DNA from: Oceanobacter mangrovi
GTDB taxonomy: Bacteria > Pseudomonadota > Gammaproteobacteria > Pseudomonadales > Oceanobacteraceae
DNA: 64,000 nucleotides
Assembly: GCF_019740315.1 (NCBI RefSeq)
Contig: NZ_JAHXZR010000006.1
Span: forward strand, 186,001 to 250,000
Direction of reading: 5' to 3'
In this document: positions 40,723-49,619 of the stretch, one piece after another
How positions within the stretch are numbered: the first letter of the stretch is position 1
How the letters are laid out: every line of letters starts with the position of its first letter
Translations under genes and position numbers: made by a program
The notes under the pieces: model-generated
The model's input: the letters and a program-made list of their open reading frames with translations, nothing else
Told to the model about the DNA's origin: nothing
Database searches by the model: none

Positions 40723-41499
40723 ATGATCAACCTGAGTAATAAAACTGCCGTTATCTGTGGCGGCGCCACGCTGATCGGCATGGCCGTTACCAAAGTGCTG
40801 TTGAGCCAGGGGGCCCGAGTGGTGGTACTGGATATCGACAGCAAGGCGGCCGCCGAAGTGGAAGCTGCTGGTGCGCAATTTATGACGCTGGATGTGACCG
40901 ACGATGCTGCCATCAGCGCTGTCGCCAGCCAGATCGCCGAACACAGCGGCAACATCGACCTGCTGATCAACATGGCTTGCAGCTACGACGACGACGGTTT
41001 TGCGTCCAGCCGCCAACAGTGGCTGCGTGCCCTCGATATCAACCTGGTCAGCATGGCGATGGTAACCAAAGCCTTCCATGAGCAGTTGAAAGCCAGCAAG
41101 GGTGCCGTGGTGAACTTCACCTCGATTTCCGCCGAATGCGCCCAAACCGGCCGTTGGTTGTACCCGGTTTCGAAGGCGGCAATCAAACATCTGACCAAGG
41201 AAATGGCAATGGATCTGGCGCCGGATGGCATTCGGGTTAACTCGGTATCCCCAGGCTGGACCTGGTCACGGGTGATCAGCGAAGTCAGTGGCGGCAACCG
41301 AGCCAAAGCCGATGCCGTTGCCGCTGACTACCACCTGCTGGGCCGCCTGGGCGACCCGCAAGAAGTGGCCAACGTCGTCGCTTTCCTGTGTTCCGACGCC
41401 GCCAGCTTTGTCACTGGCGCCGACTATGCCGCAGACGGTGGTTACGCCGTGATGGGGCCAGAACAGAACAAGCCAGCAATTCCCCGCCTGGCGGAATAA
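40723..41499 (+). CDS. Short-chain dehydrogenase/reductase (IifB-type candidate)
   Basis: A 258-residue classical SDR. The cofactor loop reads GGATLIG in place of the usual TGxxxGIG; catalytic Ser is in NFTSISA, and Tyr-x3-Lys in LYPVSKAAI. Asp at the end of the second strand (VVLDIDS) favours NAD(H) over NADP(H). The NNAG motif is altered to NMAC. In the operon it would oxidise the product of the StyA-like enzyme, such as indole-2,3-dihydrodiol to 3-hydroxyindolin-2-one. TGAGGAA precedes the ATG, and the gap to the previous gene is 35 bases. Confidence 0.8.
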   Translation: MINLSNKTAVICGGATLIGMAVTKVLLSQGARVVVLDIDSKAAAEVEAAGAQFMTLDVTDDAAISAVASQIAEHSGNIDLLINMACSYDDDGFASSRQQWLRALDINLVSMAMVTKAFHEQLKASKGAVVNFTSISAECAQTGRWLYPVSKAAIKHLTKEMAMDLAPDGIRVNSVSPGWTWSRVISEVSGGNRAKADAVAADYHLLGRLGDPQEVANVVAFLCSDAASFVTGADYAADGGYAVMGPEQNKPAIPRLAE

Positions 41500-41563
41500 G
41501 CCAACCAACGAACCACCAATCAACACCAGAACAATTACAGATTACGAGACAGAGGTACTTTTT

Positions 41564-42802
41564 ATGCGCCGTATAGCAATCGTCGGAGCCGGCCAGTCTG
41601 GCCTGCAACTGGGTATTGGCCTGCTGGATCAGGGTTACCAGGTCACCATAGTGACGAACCGCACTGCTGATGAAATCCGCAATGGTCGGGTGATGTCGAG
41701 CCAATGCATGTTCGAAACCGCGCTGCAAACCGAGCGCGACCTGGGTATAGATTTCTGGAAAGAAAGCTGCCCACCAGTCGAAGGCATCAGCGTCAATGTG
41801 ATGAACCCGGAACGTCCAGGCAGCAGCCTGTTCAGCTGGGCAGCCCGCCTAGATGGCAACGGCCAATCTGTTGACCAGCGCGTCAAGATGCCACTCTGGA
41901 TCGAAACCTTTGTTGCCAAGGGCGGCAAGCTGATCATTGAAGATGTCGGCATCGAAGAGCTGGAACGTCTGGCCAGCGAATACGAACTGGTACTGCTGGC
42001 GGCCGGTAAGGGCGATATCGTGCGCTGCTTCGAGCGTGATGCTGAAAAGTCTGCTTTCGACAAGCCACAACGGGCACTGGCACTGACCTATGTGCAAGGT
42101 ATGGAGCCAAGCGAAGACTTCTCGCGGGTGGCTTTCAACCTGATTCCGGGTGTTGGTGAATATTTTGCCTTCCCGGCCCTGACCACCTCTGGCCCATGTC
42201 ACATCATGGTATTCGAAGGGATTCCAGGTGGCCCAATGGACTGCTGGCAAGACGCCAAAACCCCGGCCGAACACCTGCAGATGAGCCTCGACATCATCAA
42301 CAAATATGCGCCGTCCGAAGCCAAACGCTGCGCCAATGTAACGCTGACCGATGACGGCGGTTACCTGGCTGGCCGTTTCGCACCGACCATTCGCCACCCG
42401 GTCATGACGCTGCCTTCCGGCAAGGAAATCTTTGGTATGGCCGATGCTCTGGTGGTCAGCGACCCGATTACCGGACAGGGTTCCAACAACGCTGCCAAGT
42501 GCACTGCCCTATACATGAAAGCCATTCTGGGCCGCGGCGAGCAGCCATTTGACCGCGCCTGGATGCAGCAGACTTTCGATGCCTACTGGGATTACGCCAA
42601 ACACGTGGTGGCCTGGACCAACACCATGCTGACACCGCCACCAGCACACATCCTGCAGCTACTGGCGACTGCCAGCAAACGCCCGGACATCGCCAGCCGC
42701 ATCGTGAACGGTTTCGATGATCCACGCACCTTCGCCCCCTGGTGGTTCGATGCCGATGCCTGCGCCGAGCTGATGAATTCTGACACTGCCGAAGTTTGCT
42801 GA
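41564..42802 (+). CDS. StyA-like FAD monooxygenase (indole/styrene monooxygenase type, IifC candidate)
   Basis: A 412-residue two-component flavoprotein monooxygenase. The FAD site is at the N-terminus, RRIAIVGAGQSGLQLGIGL, and it aligns with styrene monooxygenase StyA over its length, including FDKPQRALALT, DPITGQGSNNAAKC and the C-terminal FAPWWFDADACAELM. It uses reduced FAD from a partner reductase, here encoded 9 bases downstream, to epoxidise a vinyl or indole double bond. No styrene oxide isomerase or phenylacetaldehyde dehydrogenase gene is nearby, whereas anthranilate dioxygenase genes are. Indole is therefore the more likely substrate. AGAGG precedes the ATG. Confidence 0.83.
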   Translation: MRRIAIVGAGQSGLQLGIGLLDQGYQVTIVTNRTADEIRNGRVMSSQCMFETALQTERDLGIDFWKESCPPVEGISVNVMNPERPGSSLFSWAARLDGNGQSVDQRVKMPLWIETFVAKGGKLIIEDVGIEELERLASEYELVLLAAGKGDIVRCFERDAEKSAFDKPQRALALTYVQGMEPSEDFSRVAFNLIPGVGEYFAFPALTTSGPCHIMVFEGIPGGPMDCWQDAKTPAEHLQMSLDIINKYAPSEAKRCANVTLTDDGGYLAGRFAPTIRHPVMTLPSGKEIFGMADALVVSDPITGQGSNNAAKCTALYMKAILGRGEQPFDRAWMQQTFDAYWDYAKHVVAWTNTMLTPPPAHILQLLATASKRPDIASRIVNGFDDPRTFAPWWFDADACAELMNSDTAEVC

Positions 42803-42811
42803 GGACGTATC

Positions 42812-43336
42812 ATGGAAACCCCTATCGCAACCGACCTGCTCAGTGCAGCAGACGCCGACAGCCGAAGCTTACGAAACCTGCTGGGTCAGTTCGCTACCGG
42901 CGTCACCATCATTACCACGCTGGCAGCCGACGGTACTCCCATTGGCCTTACCGCCAACTCGTTTTCGTCGGTGTCGCTGGAACCGGCACTGGTGTTGTGG
43001 AGCCTCGACAAGCGTTCTCCCAACCTGGAGCTGTTTCGCCACATAAAACACTTTGCCATCAACATTCTGGCTGCAGACCAGCAGCAACTGTCGAACCGTT
43101 TCGCACGACCAGCTGATGACAAGTTCGAAGGCGTGGACTTTCGCGTCTGTAGTAACGGCACAGTATTGATTGATGGCGCCCTGGCAACGCTGGTGTGTCG
43201 TAACGAGCGCCAGATTGATGCTGGCGACCACCTGATTTTTATCGGCGAAATCTGCCAGTACAGCAACGCTGGTGGTGAACCGCTGTTGTTCCATGCCGGC
43301 CAGTATCAGTCACTCTCACAGGCTGAATGCGCCTGA
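42812..43336 (+). CDS. Flavin reductase (HpaC/StyB type)
   Basis: A 174-residue FMN/FAD-binding split-barrel reductase. LLGQFATGVTIITTLAADGT and LTANSFSSVSLEPALVLWSLDK are typical of the NAD(P)H:flavin oxidoreductases that feed two-component monooxygenases. It should supply reduced FAD to the StyA-like enzyme encoded directly upstream. The short 9-base gap with GAGGA in it shows cotranscription. Confidence 0.9.
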   Translation: METPIATDLLSAADADSRSLRNLLGQFATGVTIITTLAADGTPIGLTANSFSSVSLEPALVLWSLDKRSPNLELFRHIKHFAINILAADQQQLSNRFARPADDKFEGVDFRVCSNGTVLIDGALATLVCRNERQIDAGDHLIFIGEICQYSNAGGEPLLFHAGQYQSLSQAECA

Positions 43337-43355
43337 ACCAGACGGAGATTCAAGT

Positions 43356-44306
43356 ATGAAGACGAATACCCTGAACCTGCTCGCCGGCCCTGCCATCGCG
43401 GCAGCCCTGCTCATCAGTCCTGTTAGTCAGGCCTATGATCTGCCGGTGGTAAACCTCGGCTTGACAAGCTTTCTGGATGGTGGCGTTCCGGCCGGTCCAG
43501 GTCTGTATGCCCAGGCCTATTACCAGAGCTACTCGGCCAGCAAACTGAAAGATGAAAATGGCGACGCTCTTGGCCTGCCAAAAACCGACCTGGACTATCA
43601 GGTGATGGTGGCCCAGCTGACCTGGCTGTCAACCTACCGGGTTGGCAACGCCAGCCTGGGGATCAACGCCCTGCTGCCACTGGTCACGTCCATGGATGTT
43701 GACGACGGCATCAACAACATGGCGCTGAGCGCCCAGTCCGGCACCGGTGACGTGTTGGTAGGCCCCTTCATCCAGTTTGATCCTGTGATGGGCGCTGCCG
43801 GTCCAAAATTCGTCCAGCGCATTGAACTGCAGTTCAACCTGCCCACCGGCGATTACGACGCCGACACCAGCATCAACCCGAGCGCCAACGCGCTGTCATT
43901 CAACCCGTACTGGGCCGGCACCTACTGGTTCACACCGCAGTGGACTGCGTCAGCCCGCCTGCACTATCTGTACAACAGCAAGAACACCGACCCGGCGACA
44001 GCCTTTGGTGATGTCGATTCAACCCAGGCTGGTCAAGCCATTCATGCCAACCTGGCGGTCAGCCGCGATCTTGGCAAAGGCTGGCGGCTGGGTTTGAACG
44101 GCTATTTCCTGGAGCAAATCACCGACACCAAAGTCGATGGCAAGGCCGTATCCGGTCGCAAGGAATCTGTCTACGCCGTCGGCCCGGGTGCCATGTACAG
44201 CTTCTCGGCCGACAACCATATCGTTGCCAACGGCTACCGTGAATTCGGTGCCGAAAACCGCCCTGAAGGCAGCCGTGTACAGGTACGCTGGATTCACCAC
44301 TTCTGA
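43356..44306 (+). CDS. MetA/SphA-type outer-membrane protein (aromatic uptake candidate)
   Basis: A 316-residue protein with a signal peptide cleaved near ISPVSQA (residue about 25). The mature part is rich in alternating beta strands with aromatic girdles, for example YQVMVAQLTWLSTY and VQVRWIHHF at the very end, the final Phe being typical of outer-membrane barrels. It resembles the MetA-pathway (PF13557) proteins encoded in phenol, terpene and indole catabolic operons, thought to admit hydrophobic substrates. GGAG stands 10 bases before the ATG. It is the last gene of the operon before the regulators. Confidence 0.82.
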   Translation: MKTNTLNLLAGPAIAAALLISPVSQAYDLPVVNLGLTSFLDGGVPAGPGLYAQAYYQSYSASKLKDENGDALGLPKTDLDYQVMVAQLTWLSTYRVGNASLGINALLPLVTSMDVDDGINNMALSAQSGTGDVLVGPFIQFDPVMGAAGPKFVQRIELQFNLPTGDYDADTSINPSANALSFNPYWAGTYWFTPQWTASARLHYLYNSKNTDPATAFGDVDSTQAGQAIHANLAVSRDLGKGWRLGLNGYFLEQITDTKVDGKAVSGRKESVYAVGPGAMYSFSADNHIVANGYREFGAENRPEGSRVQVRWIHHF

Positions 44307-44401
44307 ATCTGATGTCACTGACACCACCCCGGCCGGGGCTCTGAACGGGTCTCTGGCCGGGGCTTCTGATGAACTCTGGCAAATTAACAACGGAGGCTTC
44401 C

Positions 44402-45403
44402 ATGCACAACAGTCAACTTGCCGAGGTGCTGACCAACAGTCACAGCCGCAACCAGGCCCGCTTGTGGATGGAAAAAATCTGTGGCCCTCACGAGCTCGAC
44501 ACCCGCATTGGCAGCGATGAGCTGGATTTTCATTACCATGCCCAACGGCTGCCCGGGCTGTCATTGATGTTTGGCGATATTTCCTACGGCACCGCCGTCA
44601 GTATCGGCGTCGATGGCAGAAATGGCTTGCAGGCCTACAGCATCAGCTTGCCAACCTGTGGCGAACAGTCGCTGGTAACTCCCGGCTGTCGTACCTGCTC
44701 AGACCAGCAGCAGGGGTTGATTCTGTCGCCCGATACTTTTCAGCAGCTGGATATGGAAGAGCAGTGCGAAAAACAGCAGCTGGTGATTCCCGCTTCCGCC
44801 TTGCGGGCGGTGGCCGAGTCACTGTTACATACACCGCTGCAGCAACCGCTGAGATTTGATCCCGCGATGGACATGCGCAACCCGGCCATTCAGGCCTGGT
44901 GGCAAATGGTGCAACAGCTGATGGGACAAGGTTCGAGCATCCAGGCGCTCTACAGTCACAGCCTGCTGACCCGCGATCTCGAAACCGCCCTGATCAAGGG
45001 CTTGTTGCTGGCCCAACCCAACAGCATCAGCAACCAGCTGCAGCAAACCAGCAGCCAACCGCATTTACCGGCCTATCTGGAACGCGCCTGCCGGTTTATC
45101 CAGCGTCATATGCAAGATGATATTGGCATCGAGGCCATTGTTGCCTGCACAGGCGTTAGCCGCTTTACGTTGTTTTCGGCCTTTCGCGACTATCTGCACA
45201 CCACACCCATGGCCTGGCAGCGTAATCTGCGACTGGACAGCGTACGCGAGTGCTTGTTGAAAGGAGCCGCTGGCCAAAGTGTCTCGGCAGTAGCGCTGGA
45301 TTGTGGGTTTTCCCATCTCGGCCGTTTTGCCAGCCAGTATCGTGAACGCTTTGGCGAACGACCGTCCGATACCCTCGCACGTAGCAAGCTGGCGGCCGAT
45401 TAA
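44402..45403 (+). CDS. AraC-family regulator 1 of the catabolic island
   Basis: A 333-residue regulator. The N-terminal half (residues about 20-200) is an AraC-binding-like-2 domain with a short Cys-rich loop (CGEQSLVTPGCRTC). The C-terminal AraC DNA-binding domain (about 230-330) has both helix-turn-helix units, IEAIVACTGVSRFTLFSAFR and VSAVALDCGFSHLGRFASQYR. CGGAGG lies 6 bases before the ATG at 44402. It follows the MetA-like gene and converges with a second regulator of the same type 27 bases away. It probably activates one of the two catabolic units. Confidence 0.88.
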   Translation: MHNSQLAEVLTNSHSRNQARLWMEKICGPHELDTRIGSDELDFHYHAQRLPGLSLMFGDISYGTAVSIGVDGRNGLQAYSISLPTCGEQSLVTPGCRTCSDQQQGLILSPDTFQQLDMEEQCEKQQLVIPASALRAVAESLLHTPLQQPLRFDPAMDMRNPAIQAWWQMVQQLMGQGSSIQALYSHSLLTRDLETALIKGLLLAQPNSISNQLQQTSSQPHLPAYLERACRFIQRHMQDDIGIEAIVACTGVSRFTLFSAFRDYLHTTPMAWQRNLRLDSVRECLLKGAAGQSVSAVALDCGFSHLGRFASQYRERFGERPSDTLARSKLAAD

Positions 45404-45430
45404 CCGCCAGCCTGGCCTCTATATCAGGCG

Positions 45431-46450
45431 TTAGCGTCGAAAACGCAGGGTTTCTGACGGCAGCTCATCAAAACGCTGGCGGTAATCCTTGGAGAAACGC
45501 CCCAGATGACTGAAACCCCACTGGAAAGCCACATCGGTAATCGACACCGTCCCATCGGCATGCTTGAGCACCTGATTCACCCGATCCAGCCGCAGATCCC
45601 GTAGCAATGCCATCGGCGTGGTATCCCGGTACTTGCGGAAACCGGCCTGCAACGAACGCACGCTGACACCCACCTGTTCCGCCAGCGATTCCACCGACAG
45701 CGGCTGATCCAGATTAGCGCGGATATATTCTTCCGTTTGCTTAACGAAATACGGCGTCACCTTGATCATGCCCGGATTAGCCAGCTGTTCAGACAGGTTG
45801 CTGTCAATGCCGTACAACAGCGCGTTCAGCAAGGTCGACTCGAACTGTTTCATGACTAATGGCTGATGAATCGGATGGCGACTTTCCAATAGTCCTCCCA
45901 CCAGCATCATCAGCAACTGCATCACGTAGGCACCGCCCGGGCTGTCGAAATCGAGTTCCGGCTCAAACGATGGCGTCTGCTGACTCCATTGATCCAGATG
46001 CTGACGGCAATGATGCTCAAAATCGGCTTTTTCAATGCGGATCACCAGCTGGGGCGAACCACCCTGCCACAACATCGACAGCGGCTGATCCGGCGACACC
46101 AGTGAAGCCACTTCCGGAGAGGAAATAAAGCGTTGGCTACCGCAGCTGATTTCGGCGTACCCCTTCATCGGCACCTGAATCAGATAAAACTGCTCCAGCC
46201 GGTCCGGCATGATTTGCACACCGTGGTTGTACTCCAGCCGGTGCAAGGTCAGTTTACCCAGCGACATCTTGTGCATCGTCGCACCCACCACGCTGGAGCC
46301 ACAACGGGAGCGTAATTCGTGGGGTTTGAACACTTTACCAACTTCGTCGCACACCGCCCCGGTGTCATTCAACAGGAATAACTGGTTGCGGTTTGAGAAC
46401 AGGGACGTTTTTTCAATCGATCCAGTGTTACCAACGTGTGTCTGAAACAT
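45431..46450 (-). CDS. AraC-family regulator 2 of the catabolic island (AntR-like)
   Basis: A 339-residue regulator with the same domain plan as its neighbour: effector domain to about residue 215, then the AraC fold with VESLAEQVGVSVRSLQAGFR and ITDVAFQWGFSHLGRFSKDY. The length and layout match AntR, the anthranilate-responsive activator of antABC. The two regulators are similar but clearly distinct, so one may answer to anthranilate and the other to indole or its product. The ATG at 46450 follows AGAGGCGAGC; a longer frame to 46549 would run through the CGGATA repeats and is rejected. Confidence 0.86.
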   Translation of the reverse strand: MFQTHVGNTGSIEKTSLFSNRNQLFLLNDTGAVCDEVGKVFKPHELRSRCGSSVVGATMHKMSLGKLTLHRLEYNHGVQIMPDRLEQFYLIQVPMKGYAEISCGSQRFISSPEVASLVSPDQPLSMLWQGGSPQLVIRIEKADFEHHCRQHLDQWSQQTPSFEPELDFDSPGGAYVMQLLMMLVGGLLESRHPIHQPLVMKQFESTLLNALLYGIDSNLSEQLANPGMIKVTPYFVKQTEEYIRANLDQPLSVESLAEQVGVSVRSLQAGFRKYRDTTPMALLRDLRLDRVNQVLKHADGTVSITDVAFQWGFSHLGRFSKDYRQRFDELPSETLRFRR

Positions 46451-46497
46451 GCTCGCCTCTGGGTACTTGTGTATCATACTGGTGCAGCGGCCCTCGA

Positions 46498-46519
46498 CGG
46501 ATATTGCGTTATCCGGATA
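46498..46519 (-). promoter_or_regulatory. CGGATA pair upstream of AraC regulator 2
   Basis: CGGATA occurs at 46498-46503 and, within ATCCGGATA, at 46514-46519, 16 bases apart, about 50 bases before the ATG at 46450 on the minus strand. The core matches the repeats before antA and the DLH-fusion gene, but the spacing is different. This may be autoregulation or chance. Confidence 0.3.
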
Positions 46520-46644
46520 CTCGCTGCGCCAGGTGGATAAATAGCTCACCGACAGGCAGGTAAGATGCCTGAACTGACGGGATTTTATTGATCCAAAGCA
46601 AATACCAGGCCACTCAATTCGACAAACCAGACGCAGGAATCACC

Positions 46645-46923
46645 ATGACCACAGCCATTATTCTGATCAAATGCGCCAGCATGAAACTTGAAGGCATCAA
46701 CCAGTTTTTGCTGGAGCAGCCGGGTGTTCGACAAGTGTATTCCGTAGCGGGTAACTTCGATTTGGTGGCGATTGTTGAAGCCAGCAGCAATGAGCTGGTC
46801 GCCCAGCTGGTGACCCAGAAGATTCATCGTCTTGATGGTGTGCAGGATACCGACACCATGTTTGCTTTCGCTTCCTGCTCAAGCAAGGATATGGAAGCCA
46901 TGTTTGACGTGGGCAATGAGTAA
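46645..46923 (+). CDS. Stand-alone Lrp/AsnC ligand-binding (RAM) domain protein
   Basis: A 92-residue protein consisting only of the RAM domain of Lrp/AsnC regulators (GINQFLLEQPGVRQVYSVAG, then DLVAIVEASS and TDTMFAF). The helix-turn-helix half is absent and no sign of it is seen upstream. Such proteins bind small ligands such as amino acids and oligomerise; they may modulate full-length Lrp-type regulators. The ATG at 46645 follows GCAGGAA. It reads away from the AraC gene, sharing its upstream region. Confidence 0.82.
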   Translation: MTTAIILIKCASMKLEGINQFLLEQPGVRQVYSVAGNFDLVAIVEASSNELVAQLVTQKIHRLDGVQDTDTMFAFASCSSKDMEAMFDVGNE

Positions 46924-46938
46924 CAGATAACAATCATT

Positions 46939-46972
46939 GCAGATGTAATCGCCCCAGGCCTATTACATCTGC
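46939..46972. terminator. Perfect 11-bp inverted repeat between convergent genes
   Basis: GCAGATGTAAT / ATTACATCTGC with a 12-base loop, 15 bases after the RAM-protein stop and 31 bases after the end of the minus-strand lipoprotein gene. It probably serves as a shared terminator, though no T run is present on either side. Confidence 0.6.
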
Positions 46973-47003
46973 AACCCGTTAGAGTTTTCAGGGTTTCAGG
47001 GCG

Positions 47004-48398
47004 CTATTCATAGACGTCCTCACCAACAACCAACCGGTGCCCATTGGTATCCACATTCGCCAGATTACCGCTGAAAGTACTGATGTAGCTGTCGGCGCTG
47101 AGCGTCCAGCGGCTCGACGGATCAAGAACAACACTGACGTTGCCGGCCGCGCCTGTCGGATTAATACTGCCTACCAGTTCTGACGCCTGTTTCATGGTCA
47201 GTACCAGCGACGAAATATCATCCACCAGAATTTGTCCTGCAGCCTGCTGGGCAATCAGGTCGGTTTCGCAGATACCACCATTGCTGCCTGGGCGTCCCCA
47301 GCCACGTTTTTCGCTATTCCCGGCGACCCGCAAAAACACATTCGTGGCGGGATGCAACGCCACATTTTGCAGCTGGATATGGGCATGGGTGTTGGTGACA
47401 TAAAACAGGTCACCGCTGTGGCCAGTGAGGCTACCACCCTCCATCATAAATTCGCTTTCGCCCGATTCGGCATCACCCGACATACTCTGATACAACATGA
47501 CGTTCTGGATGTTATCGGCGTCATCCCGCTGCATGAAGCCACTGACTTCGCTGTTGCTGATGTGAACCCGGTTGCGGCCTTCAATAACGACAGCTTCTGA
47601 GCCGGTCGACTCCAACACCGCATTGGCAACGGCAATATCCGCAGTGCTGTAGACCGCCGGAGAGCCCAGACCATGAGAAACATAACGCCCGCCATTCACT
47701 ATCAGGGTGCCGCTACCACGGTCTGAACGAAGTGCTGCCGCAGATTGGCCAGTCGTTTCAATGTCGCCGTTGGCGACTTCCATCCAGCCCCCACCGGCAA
47801 CCATGACACCACCCGAATTGCCCTTGAGGGTTCGAATCCGTATGTTATTCAGGTGTACCCGGGTACCTTCACCATAGGAAAAGACGCCATTACCACCGTT
47901 GGCATTGGTGTTGATTTGGCTATTGGTAATCGTCAGGTCGGCGCCATCCAATGCCAACACCCCGGCATTGGCGCCGTAGAAGTTACTGGCATCGCCTTGT
48001 GGGGCTTCGCCAGCGGTTTTTTCAACCCGAATCAGGTTGGCAACCACATGAGCGCCATCTTCTACCCGGATCACGTTTTCACTATCTCCATCCGCAACAA
48101 ACTGCTGATTGGACACGTCGTTGGTCAGCTTGTTGGCGTAGCTGCCATGATCAATCGGTTGCATTCCAGGACCGCCTCCTGGCATTCCGCCCGGTGGTGG
48201 ACCAGGCGGACGACTTCCAAAACCACCTGGAGGCGGGCCTGGCGGCATGCCTGTCGGTGGAGCCATAGCGTCATTTTGACTGGCCAGCGGCTGTCCATCT
48301 CTGGTGGTTGCAGAACTACAGCCACTGAGCAGCAATTGAGAAGATACAGCCACGACGATAGCTGCAATCAGGCGACGTTCCATCGCACGCTGTTTCAT
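47004..48398 (-). CDS. Lipoprotein with PPG-rich linker and beta-helix-like body, unknown function
   Basis: A 464-residue lipoprotein. The signal peptide ends in the lipobox LLLSGC (about residue 27). Residues about 45-80 are a Pro/Gly linker with several PPG motifs (PPGPPPGGFG, PPGPPPGGMPG). From about 90 on there are repeated short strands such as LALDGADLTITNSQINT and GTLIVNGGRYVSHG, the pattern of a right-handed parallel beta-helix seen in surface adhesins and polysaccharide-active proteins. No enzyme motif was recognised. The start at 48398 (MKQRAMERR) gives the best signal peptide. The PPG motifs should make its translation depend on EF-P. Confidence 0.65.
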   Translation of the reverse strand: MKQRAMERRLIAAIVVAVSSQLLLSGCSSATTRDGQPLASQNDAMAPPTGMPPGPPPGGFGSRPPGPPPGGMPGGGPGMQPIDHGSYANKLTNDVSNQQFVADGDSENVIRVEDGAHVVANLIRVEKTAGEAPQGDASNFYGANAGVLALDGADLTITNSQINTNANGGNGVFSYGEGTRVHLNNIRIRTLKGNSGGVMVAGGGWMEVANGDIETTGQSAAALRSDRGSGTLIVNGGRYVSHGLGSPAVYSTADIAVANAVLESTGSEAVVIEGRNRVHISNSEVSGFMQRDDADNIQNVMLYQSMSGDAESGESEFMMEGGSLTGHSGDLFYVTNTHAHIQLQNVALHPATNVFLRVAGNSEKRGWGRPGSNGGICETDLIAQQAAGQILVDDISSLVLTMKQASELVGSINPTGAAGNVSVVLDPSSRWTLSADSYISTFSGNLANVDTNGHRLVVGEDVYE

Positions 48399-48558
48399 AT
48401 CGAATCCTTGGGCAGGCTTTGAGAAAGGCATTGGATATCACCCTGAGAATAACAACCAGACAATCTCGGGTTAGTCGTAGGACTATAAAGTGGTTCCCCG
48501 TCAATTGCTGACAGGGAGTGTCAGAGGCCTGTATATCTGCAAGAGAAGTTAAAGAGAC

Positions 48559-49422
48559 TCAAATCGACCGCTGCAGGTCTTTACCCCACTGCTCGGTCTG
48601 GCTGTCGAGCTTGTCCAGCGTGCGTTGCCACTGTTGACCCAGCTTGCGCAGTGTCTCTGTTTGCAGCTCATCCAGCCGCAGCCGAATACGTTCAAGCGTC
48701 ATGCGGCTGCGAGTAACGGCTGATAGATTGTTGTCATCCAGCTGGTCACGGCTTTGTTGCAATTCTTCCACTGAGGCTTCCAGCAATTGCCGGTCAGTAC
48801 TGTTGTCTGGCTGTTGTTTGAGCGCTTCATCAAGTGATTTTTCCAGCTCACGAATCTGCTGTTCAAGCTGGTCGCTGTAGTCTTCGATCATTTCATCGGC
48901 TTGCGCGCGGGCGTCGCGAGAAATATCTTCCAGCTCGCTCGACAACTGTTCCATTTGGGCAGTCCAGTCACTGGAACTTTGGTTAAACTGATCGCTGAGG
49001 CTGTTACCCAATTTGCTGAGTCGATCAAGCAGGCCGTTCAACAGCGAGCGTTGCTCCAGCGACTGCCGGGTGGCATCAAAGTCCACCAGCCATCGGTCCT
49101 GCTGTCGCACCAGGTAAGTGGTGAGGTCACGGCCCTGCTTGTTGTTGTCGAGTCCGGTAATCCGAGTGGTGATACTGGCCTGATCGCCGTCCACTACGAT
49201 TTTGCCCAATGTGACGATGGCACGGTTCCAGTCCTGATCGCGGAATTTGGCGGCCGCCGGATTCTCCAGCGTCGACAGGCTGGCAATGTCGTTCTGGTCA
49301 TGGTCACGCACCGCAAGCCAGAAAGCACTGGTCACTTCTTCAGGTGTTTCAGGCCCCATGCATGCGGCCAAAAGCACCGAACAGAGTACGGTGGCAAACA
49401 GCCGGTACAGTGGAAATTTCAT
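48559..49422 (-). CDS. Coiled-coil lipoprotein, unknown function
   Basis: A 287-residue lipoprotein. The signal peptide ends LLAAC (Cys about residue 20). Residues about 25-115 form a small alpha+beta domain (EEVTSAFWLAVRDHDQNDIA... WLVDFDAT), like the NTF2/DUF4878-type lipoprotein domain. The rest (about 120-287) is a long charged coiled coil (EDISRDARAQADEMIEDYSD, then ELEKSLDEALKQQ). AGGAGCCCGTG precedes the ATG at 49422. Its role is unknown; by design it may bridge or brace the envelope. Confidence 0.68.
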   Translation of the reverse strand: MKFPLYRLFATVLCSVLLAACMGPETPEEVTSAFWLAVRDHDQNDIASLSTLENPAAAKFRDQDWNRAIVTLGKIVVDGDQASITTRITGLDNNKQGRDLTTYLVRQQDRWLVDFDATRQSLEQRSLLNGLLDRLSKLGNSLSDQFNQSSSDWTAQMEQLSSELEDISRDARAQADEMIEDYSDQLEQQIRELEKSLDEALKQQPDNSTDRQLLEASVEELQQSRDQLDDNNLSAVTRSRMTLERIRLRLDELQTETLRKLGQQWQRTLDKLDSQTEQWGKDLQRSI

Positions 49423-49619
49423 CACGGGCTCCTGAATAATCCTTGGCTGGCGCATATTGTAGCGTCTGAAATGATTGGATGGCGAACCAGGATCAGTGTT
49501 CCGTGAAGCAGTTGTAATTTGGCCGGTCGTTGGGATTTGGCAGATATGAAAAACAGCGGGACTGAAACAGTGTGATATGGGCGGCACTGGGGATGCGCCG
49601 CCCACAGGTTCAAGCCTGA

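Noticed and set aside
41564-43336. Styrene monooxygenase pair (styAB)
   Set aside because: The folds match, but no styrene oxide isomerase, phenylacetaldehyde dehydrogenase or StyRS genes are present, while anthranilate genes are adjacent.
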